A DNA stretch of 19,318 bases, taken from the NCBI GenBank assembly GCA_022561415.1, contig JADFRH010000009.1, positions 1 to 19,318 on the forward strand, given 5' to 3'. Shown in pieces: positions 8,157 to 15,644 of this stretch; the first letter of the stretch is position 1; the number at the start of each line of letters is the position of its first letter. Made by a program: the position numbers and the translations under genes. The notes beneath the pieces were generated by a model, which was not told the origin of the DNA, ran no database searches, and saw only the letters and a program-made list of their open reading frames with translations. Source of the stretch: Planctomycetota bacterium. GTDB taxonomy: Bacteria > Planctomycetota > Phycisphaerae > UBA1845.

Positions 8157-8186
8157 GCGGCGACTTCGCCCACCGAAGTGTGCCGC
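8157..8186. terminator. Hairpin between convergent genes, possible bidirectional terminator
   Basis: GCGGC (8157-8161) pairs with GCCGC (8182-8186), and inside it CTTC (8064+100 to 8067+100, that is 8164-8167) pairs with GAAG (8175-8178), around a seven-base loop. It sits between the stops of the NifU-like gene and the NYN gene. No T-run follows on either strand, so it is not a classical rho-independent terminator. Confidence 0.3.
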
Positions 8187-8207
8187 ACGTCGCACCGCTG
8201 GAGACCA

Positions 8208-8735
8208 TCAGCCCCTCATGGCGTCAGATCCGTCGAATGTTTCCGGGTCGGGGTCGTCGTAGCCGAACGTCTCCAGCCATTGCTGCGTGGTGCGCTCCGG
8301 CTCCGGCTTCAACGCTTCGGGTGAAGCCTCGGGCGGCGGGCCGGTTCGCTCCTTGGGCGGGAAGAGTTCCTCGACGAACGCAATCGCCGTGACATGTCGG
8401 CAGCGATGGGAGACCGCCTCGGCTCGAATGGCCTTGTCCCCGGAGACCACGCGTATTCTACCGGGGTCGCCCGTTTCCTGCACCATGGCCACGATGATGT
8501 CGTCAGCCGTGTGTGGCGCACTGAATCGAACGTCGAGCCGCGGTGATCGCAGTTGCTCGCCGAGGGCGCCTTGCGGGTCGGGACCGTCGAACACAAGCGT
8601 CACCTCTTTGGTACCCGTTCCGGCCCAGCGCTCGATCACCCGCACTAGCGTCTCGCGCCCGACGTGGGGCATCGGCGCGTGCTCGTACATGGCGTAGAGC
8701 AGGTTGTTTCCGTCGATAATCACGTGCTCGGGCAT
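8208..8735 (-). CDS. YacP-like NYN domain (PIN-like) ribonuclease
   Basis: A 175-residue protein with an N-terminal NYN/PIN-like nuclease fold. It starts with Val-Ile-Ile-D8-Gly-Asn-Asn-Leu. Further conserved acids are D50 (Val-Phe-Asp-Gly-Pro), D78/D79 (Thr-Ala-Asp-Asp-Ile-Ile) and D100 (Val-Ser-Gly-Asp-Lys-Ala). These form the metal-binding centre in YacP/Rae1-type endoribonucleases. The C-terminal 45 residues are Pro/Glu-rich and probably disordered. I chose the start at 8735 because the nuclease fold begins at once there; an in-frame start at 8828 would prepend an unconserved stretch. It is divergent from the kynurenine operon, with 155 bases between the start codons. RNA cleavage is inferred from the family and the substrate is unknown. 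Confidence 0.85.
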   Translation of the reverse strand: MPEHVIIDGNNLLYAMYEHAPMPHVGRETLVRVIERWAGTGTKEVTLVFDGPDPQGALGEQLRSPRLDVRFSAPHTADDIIVAMVQETGDPGRIRVVSGDKAIRAEAVSHRCRHVTAIAFVEELFPPKERTGPPPEASPEALKPEPERTTQQWLETFGYDDPDPETFDGSDAMRG

Positions 8736-8796
8736 CGCCGCCAATATCGCCGAATCCGCGACGCACCGCCACCATCTACGGGTCAGCGTGTCTGGT

Positions 8797-8824
8797 TTGA
8801 CTCCGTTGTCCTGCAGATTAGAAT
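8797..8824 (+). promoter_or_regulatory. Candidate promoter of the kynurenine operon
   Basis: TTGACT (8797-8802) and TAGAAT (8819-8824), each five of six matches to consensus, are 16 bases apart and lie 66 bases before the first operon gene. A second weaker -10-like CATAAT occurs at 8863-8868 without a good -35. No regulator gene is adjacent. Confidence 0.55.
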
Positions 8825-8876
8825 CCAAGGCCCCGGTGCGGCGAAGGGAAGAAAAAGTGTCTCATAATTCGACTTT

Positions 8877-8882
8877 GAGGTG
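8877..8882 (+). promoter_or_regulatory. Ribosome binding site of the first kynurenine gene
   Basis: GAGGTG, eight bases before the ATG at 8891, fixes this start. Confidence 0.7.
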
Positions 8883-8890
8883 TTGATGTC

Positions 8891-9430
8891 ATGTCGGATC
8901 TGAGCGTATTGAATCTCAAGAGTTGGGTCGAAGAAAACCGGCACTTGTTCAAGCCGCCGGTGGGTAACCGCTACCTGTATCGCGGACCCTCGTTCTTCGT
9001 CATGGTGGTGGGCGGGCCGAACGCGCGCAACGACTTTCACGTGACGGAATCGGAGGAGTTCTTCTACCAGCTCGAGGGCGAAATCTTGGTGCGCACGCGC
9101 GAGGACGGTCGCATCGTCGACCACCGCTTGGGCGAGGGCGACACCCTCTTCATTCCGCCGAACCTTCCTCACTCGCCGCAGCGTCCACCCAACACAGTGG
9201 GGATCGTTGTCGAGCGCGTACGTCCGCCCGATGAAATGGAACACCTGGTCTTCTACTGCGAGGACTGTGGAGAACTCGTGTGCGACATCGAGTTCGCCTG
9301 CAAGGATATCGTCGTTCACTTCCGCGAGACCATGGAGGCGTTCTGGGACGACGAGGCCCGGCGAACGTGCAAGAAGTGCGGAACCAAAGTGCTCAAGCCG
9401 GGTCCGATGGAAGCGCTGCCGGCGTCCTGA
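8891..9430 (+). CDS. nbaC: 3-hydroxyanthranilate 3,4-dioxygenase
   Basis: Opens the ring of 3-hydroxyanthranilate with O2 to give 2-amino-3-carboxymuconate semialdehyde (ACMS). The 179-residue cupin has the family core Gly-Gly-Pro-Asn-Ala-Arg-Asn-Asp-Phe-His. By analogy with the Cupriavidus enzyme, H50, E56 and H94 are Fe(II) ligands and R46, R98 and E108 bind substrate. A C-terminal rubredoxin-like site with C123xxC126 and C160xxC163 is present; this second metal site is typical of the bacterial enzymes and absent from animal ones. It is the first gene of the operon, with a promoter at 8797 and a good RBS. The next gene acts directly on its unstable product and starts 116 bases downstream. 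Confidence 0.96.
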   Translation: MSDLSVLNLKSWVEENRHLFKPPVGNRYLYRGPSFFVMVVGGPNARNDFHVTESEEFFYQLEGEILVRTREDGRIVDHRLGEGDTLFIPPNLPHSPQRPPNTVGIVVERVRPPDEMEHLVFYCEDCGELVCDIEFACKDIVVHFRETMEAFWDDEARRTCKKCGTKVLKPGPMEALPAS

Positions 9431-9546
9431 TTTGTGTCGACCGGGTAGTCAAAGACAAACTAGGGATTGCGAGTGGCGCAGAGCGAAAGGCGAACCTCTT
9501 CGATGGAGTCGCAGGCACCTGTTCGACACTCACCGTGCGCTGACCA

Positions 9547-10581
9547 TTGAAGATCGACCTCCATACCCATATTCTGCCGGAGTCCTGGCCGGACTTGCGC
9601 GAGCGCTACGGCTACGGCGGGTTCGTCCGGCTGGAACATCACAAGCCGTGCTGCGCCCGGATGTTTATCGACGACAAGGCTTTCCGGGAGATTACGGATC
9701 AGTGCTGGTTGCCGGGTCGACGAATCGAAGATTGCGATGATACGGGCGTAACGCTTCAGGTTCTTTCGACCGTGCCCGTGATGTTCAGCTACTGGGCCAA
9801 GCCGGCCGACGCTCACGACCTGTCGCGCATTCTCAATGACCACATCGCCGGCGTGGTCGCAGAGCACCCGGGCCGTTTCATCGGGCTCGGCACGCTGCCG
9901 ATGCAGGATCCGTCGCTTGCCATCGAGGAACTCACTCGGTGCGTCAAGGAACTCGGGATGCCCGGCGTGCAGATCGGCACGCACGTCAACGATTGGAACC
10001 TCGACGATCCCGCGCTGTTTCCCGTCTTGGAATGTGCCCAGGAACTCGGAGCGGCCGTGTTCGTTCATCCCTGGGACATGATGGGCAAGGACCGCATGCC
10101 CAAGTACTGGCTGCCGTGGCTGGTGGGGATGCCGGCCGAGACTTCGCTGGCCATCTGTTCCGTGATCTTCGGTGGGGTGCTTGAGCGATTACCGCGACTG
10201 CGGATCGGATTCGCCCACGGTGGCGGGTCGTTCCCCGGCACGATCGGTCGCGTCGAACACGGATTCAACGTACGCCCGGACCTCTGCGCCGTCGACAACA
10301 GTGTCAGCCCGCGAGACTACCTAGGTCGGTTCTACGTCGACTCTCTGGTTCATGACGCAGACACGCTGCGCTATCTCATTAAGACCATCGGCGCCGAGCG
10401 GATCGCGCTCGGGTCGGACTACCCGTTTCCTCTCGGCGAGGCGCGACCGGGAGCGCTGATAGATTCGATGAGCGATCTAAGTGTCGAAACCAGAGATCGC
10501 CTGTTGTTCGGGACGGCCACCGAATTTCTCGCGCTCGACAAGCGCTCGGAAACATGGCAACGCAAGACGCCGTCGGTATGA
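9547..10581 (+). CDS. nbaD: 2-amino-3-carboxymuconate-6-semialdehyde decarboxylase (ACMSD)
   Basis: A zinc amidohydrolase-superfamily decarboxylase that converts ACMS to 2-aminomuconate semialdehyde and CO2, outcompeting spontaneous cyclisation to quinolinate. The 344 residues carry zinc ligands H6, H8, H174 and D291, catalytic H224 (in Ala-His-Gly-Gly-Gly), and R47, R235 and R243 near the substrate. These fall at the same numbers I recall for the human enzyme. Long identical-looking segments include Leu-Ser-Thr-Val-Pro-Val-Met-Phe-Ser-Tyr-Trp-Ala-Lys-Pro and Lys-Tyr-Trp-Leu-Pro-Trp-Leu-Val-Gly-Met-Pro-Ala-Glu-Thr. The start is a TTG at 9547, chosen because the family begins Met-Lys-Ile-Asp exactly there; no strong RBS is visible. 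The 3' end overlaps kynU. Confidence 0.96.
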   Translation: MKIDLHTHILPESWPDLRERYGYGGFVRLEHHKPCCARMFIDDKAFREITDQCWLPGRRIEDCDDTGVTLQVLSTVPVMFSYWAKPADAHDLSRILNDHIAGVVAEHPGRFIGLGTLPMQDPSLAIEELTRCVKELGMPGVQIGTHVNDWNLDDPALFPVLECAQELGAAVFVHPWDMMGKDRMPKYWLPWLVGMPAETSLAICSVIFGGVLERLPRLRIGFAHGGGSFPGTIGRVEHGFNVRPDLCAVDNSVSPRDYLGRFYVDSLVHDADTLRYLIKTIGAERIALGSDYPFPLGEARPGALIDSMSDLSVETRDRLLFGTATEFLALDKRSETWQRKTPSV

Positions 10582-11891
10582 AGCCACAACCTCCTAGCCA
10601 CGCCGAAGAGTCCGCTGAATTCTCGACCGCAGAGTCCTGCGCTGTGGCACTCGACGCGAATGACCCGCTAGCCGCGTACCGCGGGCAATTTCACATTCCC
10701 AAGCGCGCCGACGGGAAAGAGGTCATCTACTTCGCCGGCAACTCGCTCGGTCTGATGCCCAAATGTGTACAGGCGGCTCTGGATCAGGAGCTTAGTGACT
10801 GGGCAGGGCTGGGCGTGGGGGGGCACTTCGAGGCCAAGACGCCCTGGTACAAGTATCACGAAACGCTTCGCGGGCCGGCCGCGAGACTCGTCGGCGCCGA
10901 ACCCGGCGAAGTGGTCATCATGAACTCGCTCACGGTCAATCTTCACCTGATGATGACGACCTTTTATCGTCCGACCAAGGATCGCTTCAAGATTCTGATG
11001 GAAGACGCCGCTTTTCCGTCGGATACTTACGCGATCAAGACCCAACTTCAGCATCACGGCCTCGATCCGGGTGACGCGCTCGTGATCGCCAAGCCGCGCG
11101 ACGGCGAACACACAATCCGAACCAACGACATCGAAGCGATACTCGAAGAGCAGGGCGATGAGACCGCGCTCGTCTTATTCGGCGGGGTTCAATACTTTAC
11201 CGGGCAGGTCTTCGACATGGCCCGAATCGCGGCGGCGGGCAAGAAGCACGGCTGCGTGGTCGGGCTGGATCTCGCGCATGCGGCCGGCAACGTCGAACTC
11301 CGTCTCCACGACTGGGATGTCGATTTCGCCGTCTGGTGCAACTACAAGTATCTCAACAGCGGTCCCGGTGCGGTGGGGGGGTGTTTCGTTCACCATCGGC
11401 ATGCGACCAACGTCGAGCTGCACCGACTCGGCGGCTGGTGGGGCAACGATCCGGAAGCGCGATTCCGCATGCATCTCCAGCCGGAATTCGTTCCGGTTGC
11501 CAGTGCCGACGGCTGGCAGATCAGCAATCCTCCGGTGCTATCGCTCGCGGCCGTTAAGGCTTCCTACGAACTTTTCGATGAGGTCGGGTTGTCGGCTCTT
11601 CGGGAAAAATCGAAGCGCCTTACGGCGTACCTGAGCTTTCTGATCGACGACGTCGCTCCCGATCGCGTTGAAATCGTGACCCCGCGCGAGCCGGAAGCCC
11701 GTGGCTGCCAGCTATCCATGTTGGTTCATGAGCGACCCAAGGAGCTGCACGACGCGCTCGAGCGGGAGGGCGTCGTCTGTGACTTCCGCGAGCCCAATGT
11801 GATCCGTGTCGCCCCCGTTCCGCTCTATAACTCGTTTCTCGATGTGTGGAATTTCAGCAGGATTCTGGCGCGACATGTCGGACGCGAGTAA
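10554..11891 (+). CDS. kynU: Kynureninase
   Basis: A PLP-dependent hydrolase that cleaves 3-hydroxykynurenine (or kynurenine) into 3-hydroxyanthranilate (or anthranilate) and alanine. The 445-residue protein has the fold-type I signature: Phe-Ala-Gly-Asn-Ser-Leu-Gly near the N-terminus, D239 in Gly-Leu-Asp-Leu-Ala-His for the PLP ring nitrogen, and K265 in Trp-Cys-Asn-Tyr-Lys-Tyr-Leu-Asn for the Schiff base. Gly-Gly-Trp-Trp-Gly follows at 293-297. The C-terminal Arg-Val-Ala-Pro-Val-Pro-Leu-Tyr-Asn-Ser is typical. The ATG at 10554 overlaps the previous gene by 28 bases. An in-frame ATG at 10578 would instead give an ATGA stop-start overlap, and the first 30 residues are not conserved, so either start is possible. 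kmo overlaps its 3' end by 17 bases. Confidence 0.96.
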   Translation: MATQDAVGMKPQPPSHAEESAEFSTAESCAVALDANDPLAAYRGQFHIPKRADGKEVIYFAGNSLGLMPKCVQAALDQELSDWAGLGVGGHFEAKTPWYKYHETLRGPAARLVGAEPGEVVIMNSLTVNLHLMMTTFYRPTKDRFKILMEDAAFPSDTYAIKTQLQHHGLDPGDALVIAKPRDGEHTIRTNDIEAILEEQGDETALVLFGGVQYFTGQVFDMARIAAAGKKHGCVVGLDLAHAAGNVELRLHDWDVDFAVWCNYKYLNSGPGAVGGCFVHHRHATNVELHRLGGWWGNDPEARFRMHLQPEFVPVASADGWQISNPPVLSLAAVKASYELFDEVGLSALREKSKRLTAYLSFLIDDVAPDRVEIVTPREPEARGCQLSMLVHERPKELHDALEREGVVCDFREPNVIRVAPVPLYNSFLDVWNFSRILARHVGRE

Positions 11892-13212
11892 TCCAAAGTT
11901 CATCATCGTCGGCGGCGGTCCCGGCGGGGCGCTGGCGGCCGCCTATCTCGGGAAAGCAGGCCACCAGGTCGAGGTCTACGAGATGCGCGATGATCTGCGT
12001 GCGTCCGACGCGCCCGGCGGTCGATCGATCAACCTGGCCCTGTCGCATCGCGGGCTGTGTGCGCTGGATCGAGTCGGCCTGGCGGACAAGGTGTTGGCGT
12101 CGGCCGTGCCCATGCCCGGGCGCATGATTCACGCGATTGACGGCACGACCTCGTTTCAGCCGTACGGAAGAGATCGCACGCAGGCCATTAACTCCGTCTC
12201 CCGCGCCGGACTTAATCGTCTCCTTCTCGAGGCGGCCGATCAGTTCGACTCGGTCAGTCTTTTCTTCAACCGCAAATGCACGGACGTCGACATCGACGCG
12301 GCCACGATCAATCTGCTCGACACCAAGACGCAAGCGCGCTCCACCGTGCGGGGAGATATCATACTCAGTGCGGACGGGGCCTTTTCCGTCGTCCGTCGGG
12401 CCATGCAGCGGCGTGACCGGTTTGACTTTCGCCAAGACTACCTGGCGCACGGCTACAAGGAGCTATCGATCCCGCCCGGCCCCGGCGGCACCCACCGCAT
12501 CGAAAAGAACGCCCTGCACATCTGGCCGAGGCGGTCATTCATGATGATTGCATTGCCCAATGAGGACGGCTCGTTCACCTGCACGTTGTTCTGGCCTTTC
12601 GAGGGGCCGCACGGCTTCGACGCCGTCAAGACCGAGAGCGACCTGCTCAATGTGTTCGAAACTTACTTTCCCGATGCGATGGAGCACCTGCCGACCTTGG
12701 TGGAAGACTACTTCGACAATCCGGTCGGCGCCCTGGCAACGATTCGCTCGAGCCCTTGGTACGTTGCGGGCAGACTCGTCATGCTCGGCGATGCGTGCCA
12801 CGCGGTCGTGCCGTTCTACGGGCAGGGGATGAACGCCGCCTTCGAGGACATGCTGGTGCTCGACGAGTGCATGAGCCGCCATAAGCCGGACTGGCACCGG
12901 GCCTTTGCGACCTACCACCAGCTCCGCAAGGCGAATGTGGACGCCCTGGCTGACCTGGCGATTAGCAACTTTGTCGAGATGCGGGACCGCACCGGATCGC
13001 GATGGTTCCTGCTCCGCAAGAAGGTGGACCGGATCCTGCACCGGCTGTTGCCTCGGTGGTATATCCCGCTCTATTCGATGGCCACGTTTACCCGTATGCC
13101 CTACACCCAGGCCGTGAAGCGTGCCAAGACGCAGGATCGGTTTGTGTTGGCATTTGTGATACTTTCGCTTGTTGGTATTCTTGGATTCGCTGCGGTGCAG
13201 CTTCGGATGTAA
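11875..13212 (+). CDS. kmo: Kynurenine 3-monooxygenase
   Basis: An FAD-dependent, NADPH-using hydroxylase converting kynurenine to 3-hydroxykynurenine. The 445 residues carry the FAD-binding Gly-Gly-Gly-Pro-Gly-Gly (13-18), the Gly-Asp-Ala-Cys-His-Ala motif (G305, D306) for the FAD ribose, and the Phe-Tyr-Gly-Gln-Gly-Met-Asn-Ala-Ala-Phe-Glu-Asp block. R83, Y97 and Y400 correspond by pattern to substrate-binding residues known from the Pseudomonas enzyme. A hydrophobic helix at about 422-441 near the C-terminus, after a basic stretch, predicts a membrane anchor like that of eukaryotic KMO. The ATG at 11875 was chosen because the Rossmann fold begins directly after it; AGGA at about 11858 is the nearest RBS-like site. 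Its start lies inside the end of kynU, suggesting translational coupling. Confidence 0.96.
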   Translation: MSDASNPKFIIVGGGPGGALAAAYLGKAGHQVEVYEMRDDLRASDAPGGRSINLALSHRGLCALDRVGLADKVLASAVPMPGRMIHAIDGTTSFQPYGRDRTQAINSVSRAGLNRLLLEAADQFDSVSLFFNRKCTDVDIDAATINLLDTKTQARSTVRGDIILSADGAFSVVRRAMQRRDRFDFRQDYLAHGYKELSIPPGPGGTHRIEKNALHIWPRRSFMMIALPNEDGSFTCTLFWPFEGPHGFDAVKTESDLLNVFETYFPDAMEHLPTLVEDYFDNPVGALATIRSSPWYVAGRLVMLGDACHAVVPFYGQGMNAAFEDMLVLDECMSRHKPDWHRAFATYHQLRKANVDALADLAISNFVEMRDRTGSRWFLLRKKVDRILHRLLPRWYIPLYSMATFTRMPYTQAVKRAKTQDRFVLAFVILSLVGILGFAAVQLRM

Positions 13213-13258
13213 CGCCGGGATTTGTCCAGAGTCCAAACCAGGCCGGAGTCGATCGAAC

Positions 13259-14062
13259 ATGACGGTAACGTACCGGGATTATCTAAGGCTCACCGAGCTG
13301 CTCGACCTGCAGAAGGTCAAGTCCGACCCGCCCGAGCACGACGAGACGCTCTTTATTCTCATCCACCAGGTCTACGAGCTCTGGTTCAAGCTGCTGCTCC
13401 ACGAGTTCGAGAAGATCAAGCGAAATCTATCGGACAACGACCTCTTCGGCGCGATCGCGACCTTCAAGCGCGTCCGCATGGTGATGAAGACGATGGTCGG
13501 GCAGCTCGACATCCTCGAGACCATGACGCCGATGTCATTTACGAGTTTTCGCGACCGGCTCGAAACGGCCTCGGGGTTCCAATCGGTGCAGTTCCGGGAG
13601 CTCGAATTCGTTCTCGGTTTCAAACGACCCGAGATGCTGGCGTATTACGAGGGCGATGCGGCGGGGCTGCAGCGCCTGCGCGATCGACTCGAGCAGCGCA
13701 GCGTCGTCGATCATTGGTACGATTTCCTCGAGCACCGGGGCGTTACGATTCCTTCCGAGCTGCGCAGCCGACAGGCAAAGCCCGATTGCAGGCCGGCATC
13801 GGCCGGGACGGTCGCCAACGACGAGATTCAGAGCGGTTTGGTGGGACTATATCGAAGTAATCCGGAGGTGAGCATCCTTCTCGAGATGATGACGGACTTC
13901 GACGAAGGCTTCCAGGAATGGCGCTACCGTCACGTCAAGATGGTCGAACGCACGATCGGCAAGAAGCGCGGCACCGGCGGCTCGCCCGGCGTCGAGTTTC
14001 TGAGGAAATCGCTGTTCAACCCTATTTTTCCCGATCTCTGGGAGATCAGGCACAAGCTGTAG
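13259..14062 (+). CDS. kynA: Tryptophan 2,3-dioxygenase
   Basis: A heme enzyme that commits tryptophan to the pathway by oxidising it to N-formylkynurenine; normally a tetramer. The 267-residue all-helical protein has the hallmark His36-Gln-Val-Tyr-Glu-Leu-Trp-Phe-Lys, R113 in Phe-Arg-Glu-Leu-Glu-Phe (substrate carboxylate), H225 as the proximal heme ligand in Tyr-Arg-His-Val-Lys-Met-Val, and Thr239 in Arg-Gly-Thr-Gly-Gly-Ser. The spacing of H225 and Thr239 equals that of H240 and T254 in the Xanthomonas enzyme. The ATG at 13259 was chosen because Thr-Tyr-x-Asp-Tyr-Leu is the conserved start; no strong RBS is evident. It lies 46 bases after kmo and is fifth in the operon although it catalyses the first step. 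Confidence 0.96.
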   Translation: MTVTYRDYLRLTELLDLQKVKSDPPEHDETLFILIHQVYELWFKLLLHEFEKIKRNLSDNDLFGAIATFKRVRMVMKTMVGQLDILETMTPMSFTSFRDRLETASGFQSVQFRELEFVLGFKRPEMLAYYEGDAAGLQRLRDRLEQRSVVDHWYDFLEHRGVTIPSELRSRQAKPDCRPASAGTVANDEIQSGLVGLYRSNPEVSILLEMMTDFDEGFQEWRYRHVKMVERTIGKKRGTGGSPGVEFLRKSLFNPIFPDLWEIRHKL

Positions 14063-14092
14063 CGGTCGTTGTCGACATCCGCATCATTGTAG

Positions 14093-14132
14093 CGGCCGGG
14101 CCCCGCACCGGCCGTTGAGTGGCGGAAACGCC
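14093..14132 (+). other. Paired hairpins between kynA and kynB
   Basis: CGGCCGG (14093-14099) pairs perfectly with CCGGCCG (14108-14114) around an eight-base loop. A second small stem, GGCG (14121-14124) with CGCC (14129-14132), has a GAAA tetraloop. No T-run follows, so these may stabilise mRNA or weakly attenuate rather than terminate transcription. Confidence 0.4.
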
Positions 14133-14182
14133 GGCGGACGGAACAGTTTCCAGGCAGAGCATAATACAAGAGAGCACCACGA

Positions 14183-14800
14183 ATGATCTACGATATCTCA
14201 CCGCCGATTAGCGAGAACCTGAAAGTCTGGCCTGGTGACACACCACCGACGCGCGAAATGCAACTCGACATGAAGCGGGGCGACAACCTGACGCTTTCGA
14301 CCCTACGCAGCACGGTCCATCTCGGTGCTCATGCTGACGCCCCCAGTCACTATGGGATTAACGCACCGACGATCGATGAGCAGCCGCTGGAAATCTACAT
14401 CGGCCGGTGCCAGGTGATGACCGTGACCACCGAACCACTCACGCGAATCGGCCCCGACGCAATCGAAGAGGCTATCGAGGCCCAGCGCGTGCTCTTTCAC
14501 ACCGGATCTTTTCCCGATCCGAACCAGTTCAACGAAGACTTCGCGGCGCTTTCGCCCGAACTGATCAGTGAACTGGCCTCGCTCGACGTTGAGTTGGTCG
14601 GCGTCGACGCACCAAGCGTGGACCTGTTTACGTCCAAGGAGCTACCCACGCACAAGGCATGCCTCGAACACGGCATGGCCATCCTTGAAGGCCTCGTGCT
14701 TACCGAGGTGCCTGACGGCATCTACGAGCTAGTCGCGCTCCCCCTCAAGCTCGTCGGCTTCGATGCCAGCCCGGTCCGTGCGATCCTTCGCCCACTCTAG
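14183..14800 (+). CDS. kynB: Kynurenine formamidase, cyclase family
   Basis: Hydrolyses N-formylkynurenine to kynurenine and formate, the second pathway step. The 205-residue protein is a metal-dependent cyclase-family hydrolase. It has Trp16-Pro-Gly-Asp, and the metal motif H46-Leu-Gly-Ala-H50-Ala-D52-Ala-Pro-Ser-H56, which supplies ligands and the general base. H157 (Pro-Thr-His) and E169 (Ile-Leu-Glu-Gly) complete the binuclear zinc site known in bacterial KynB. The usual HxGTH is HLGAH here, a mild change. The ending Asp-Ala-Ser-Pro-Val-Arg-Ala-Ile-Leu is typical. The ATG at 14183 follows an AAGAGAG purine stretch. It is the last gene of the operon, 120 bases after kynA behind a hairpin. 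No clear terminator follows. Confidence 0.95.
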   Translation: MIYDISPPISENLKVWPGDTPPTREMQLDMKRGDNLTLSTLRSTVHLGAHADAPSHYGINAPTIDEQPLEIYIGRCQVMTVTTEPLTRIGPDAIEEAIEAQRVLFHTGSFPDPNQFNEDFAALSPELISELASLDVELVGVDAPSVDLFTSKELPTHKACLEHGMAILEGLVLTEVPDGIYELVALPLKLVGFDASPVRAILRPL

Positions 14801-15350
14801 ACGAGTTCTGCTTTTCTACAGTGAGGGTGCCTCCATCCAAGAGGCTGCGCTTCGACTCGATTCACGCCGAACGTACGTTGTCGTCCCTCAAAAAGCCGTC
14901 TACGCGACGGCAAGATAAAGTACTCGGCGGTCGGGGAGCGCGGCGATCGGGGTTCGGTACCAACCGATCGGAGCCTGGCACCACCGGATCAGCGCAAAAA
15001 CAAACCGCTACACAAAAACAGACTTTGCTCTAGCCTTGGCGACAAGGGCGAACTCGAATTTGGTATTGGCTTTCCGATTGGCCTTACGAGTGAGACCGCG
15101 GACTGAGGTGTCATGGTCAAGTTGGATTGGTCGATACCGGCCCATTAGGTGAAGGTGCCCATCAGTGTATCCTTACCAGAGCAAGCTCGATTCGTCTGTG
15201 GCGTCGATCCTTTGAGGCCATGCCGTAGAAAGGCCTCTGCCGTGCCGCTCGCAAATTCTTGGAGGTGTTACGCCACACCCGCATATCTACGGCCGCGGAT
15301 TCCGACATGTCGAATCGCAGCGGTCGGCCCCCGCCGGTGTGAACGGATAA
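14801..15350. other. Long stretch with no recognisable gene
   Basis: About 550 bases after kynB. Short open frames occur (for example 14821-15033 and 15149-15406), but their translations are rich in Arg/Pro/Ser and match nothing I know. The composition is more mixed than in the flanking operon. It may be decayed mobile-element DNA upstream of the recombinase remnant. One weak hint is Arg-Arg-Cys-Glu-Arg-Ile-Ile-Arg-Ala in frame 2 near 15330-15365, which could be a frameshifted continuation of the recombinase. Confidence 0.4.
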
Positions 15351-15575
15351 TCCGGGCCTACGAAGCCGGCCGGCGATGCCGGGATCGCACCGTGTACGAT
15401 CCATGATCTTCGACGGACGTTCTGCACGGACCTTGCGCGGCTGGGCGTCAATCAGGCGATCGTGCAGGGTCTTGCCGGTCACGCCAGCGCGGCGACGACG
15501 GCAACGTACTACCAGAACATCAACGACGATATGCGGCGCGACGCCGTGGCGAAGCTGGCAAAGCGGATCGGGTAG
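15351..15575 (+). pseudogene. C-terminal remnant of a tyrosine recombinase/phage integrase
   Basis: The open stretch encodes 74 residues of the catalytic domain of a tyrosine recombinase. It shows Ala-Gly-Ile, then H18-Asp-Leu-R21-Arg-Thr-Phe (the HxxR catalytic box), Leu-Ala-Gly-H44-Ala-Ser (third catalytic position) and Ala-Thr-Thr-Ala-Thr-Y53 (nucleophile), then a short basic tail and TAG. The frame is closed just upstream by TAA at 15348-15350 and there is no start codon. The N-terminal core-binding domain and the first catalytic Arg are missing. It is therefore a broken gene, perhaps frameshifted further upstream. It lies 69 bases before an orphan gene and about 880 bases from a tRNA-Leu gene, a usual target of such integrases. 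Confidence 0.85.
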
Positions 15576-15644
15576 GTGCCACGCTCGAATGGCGGATCGC
15601 GGCATCGGGCGGTATCCTACGCGGACTGTAGAACAGGAGCCACC

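Noticed and set aside
9431..9546. Possible small gene or RNA between the first two kynurenine genes
   Set aside because: No foldable tRNA-like structure, open frame with an RBS, or promoter could be supported; it is treated as a simple operon spacer.
14794..14815. Terminator after kynB (ACTC/GAGT stem followed by CTTTT)
   Set aside because: Only four base pairs, with the T-tract displaced from the stem; too weak to call.
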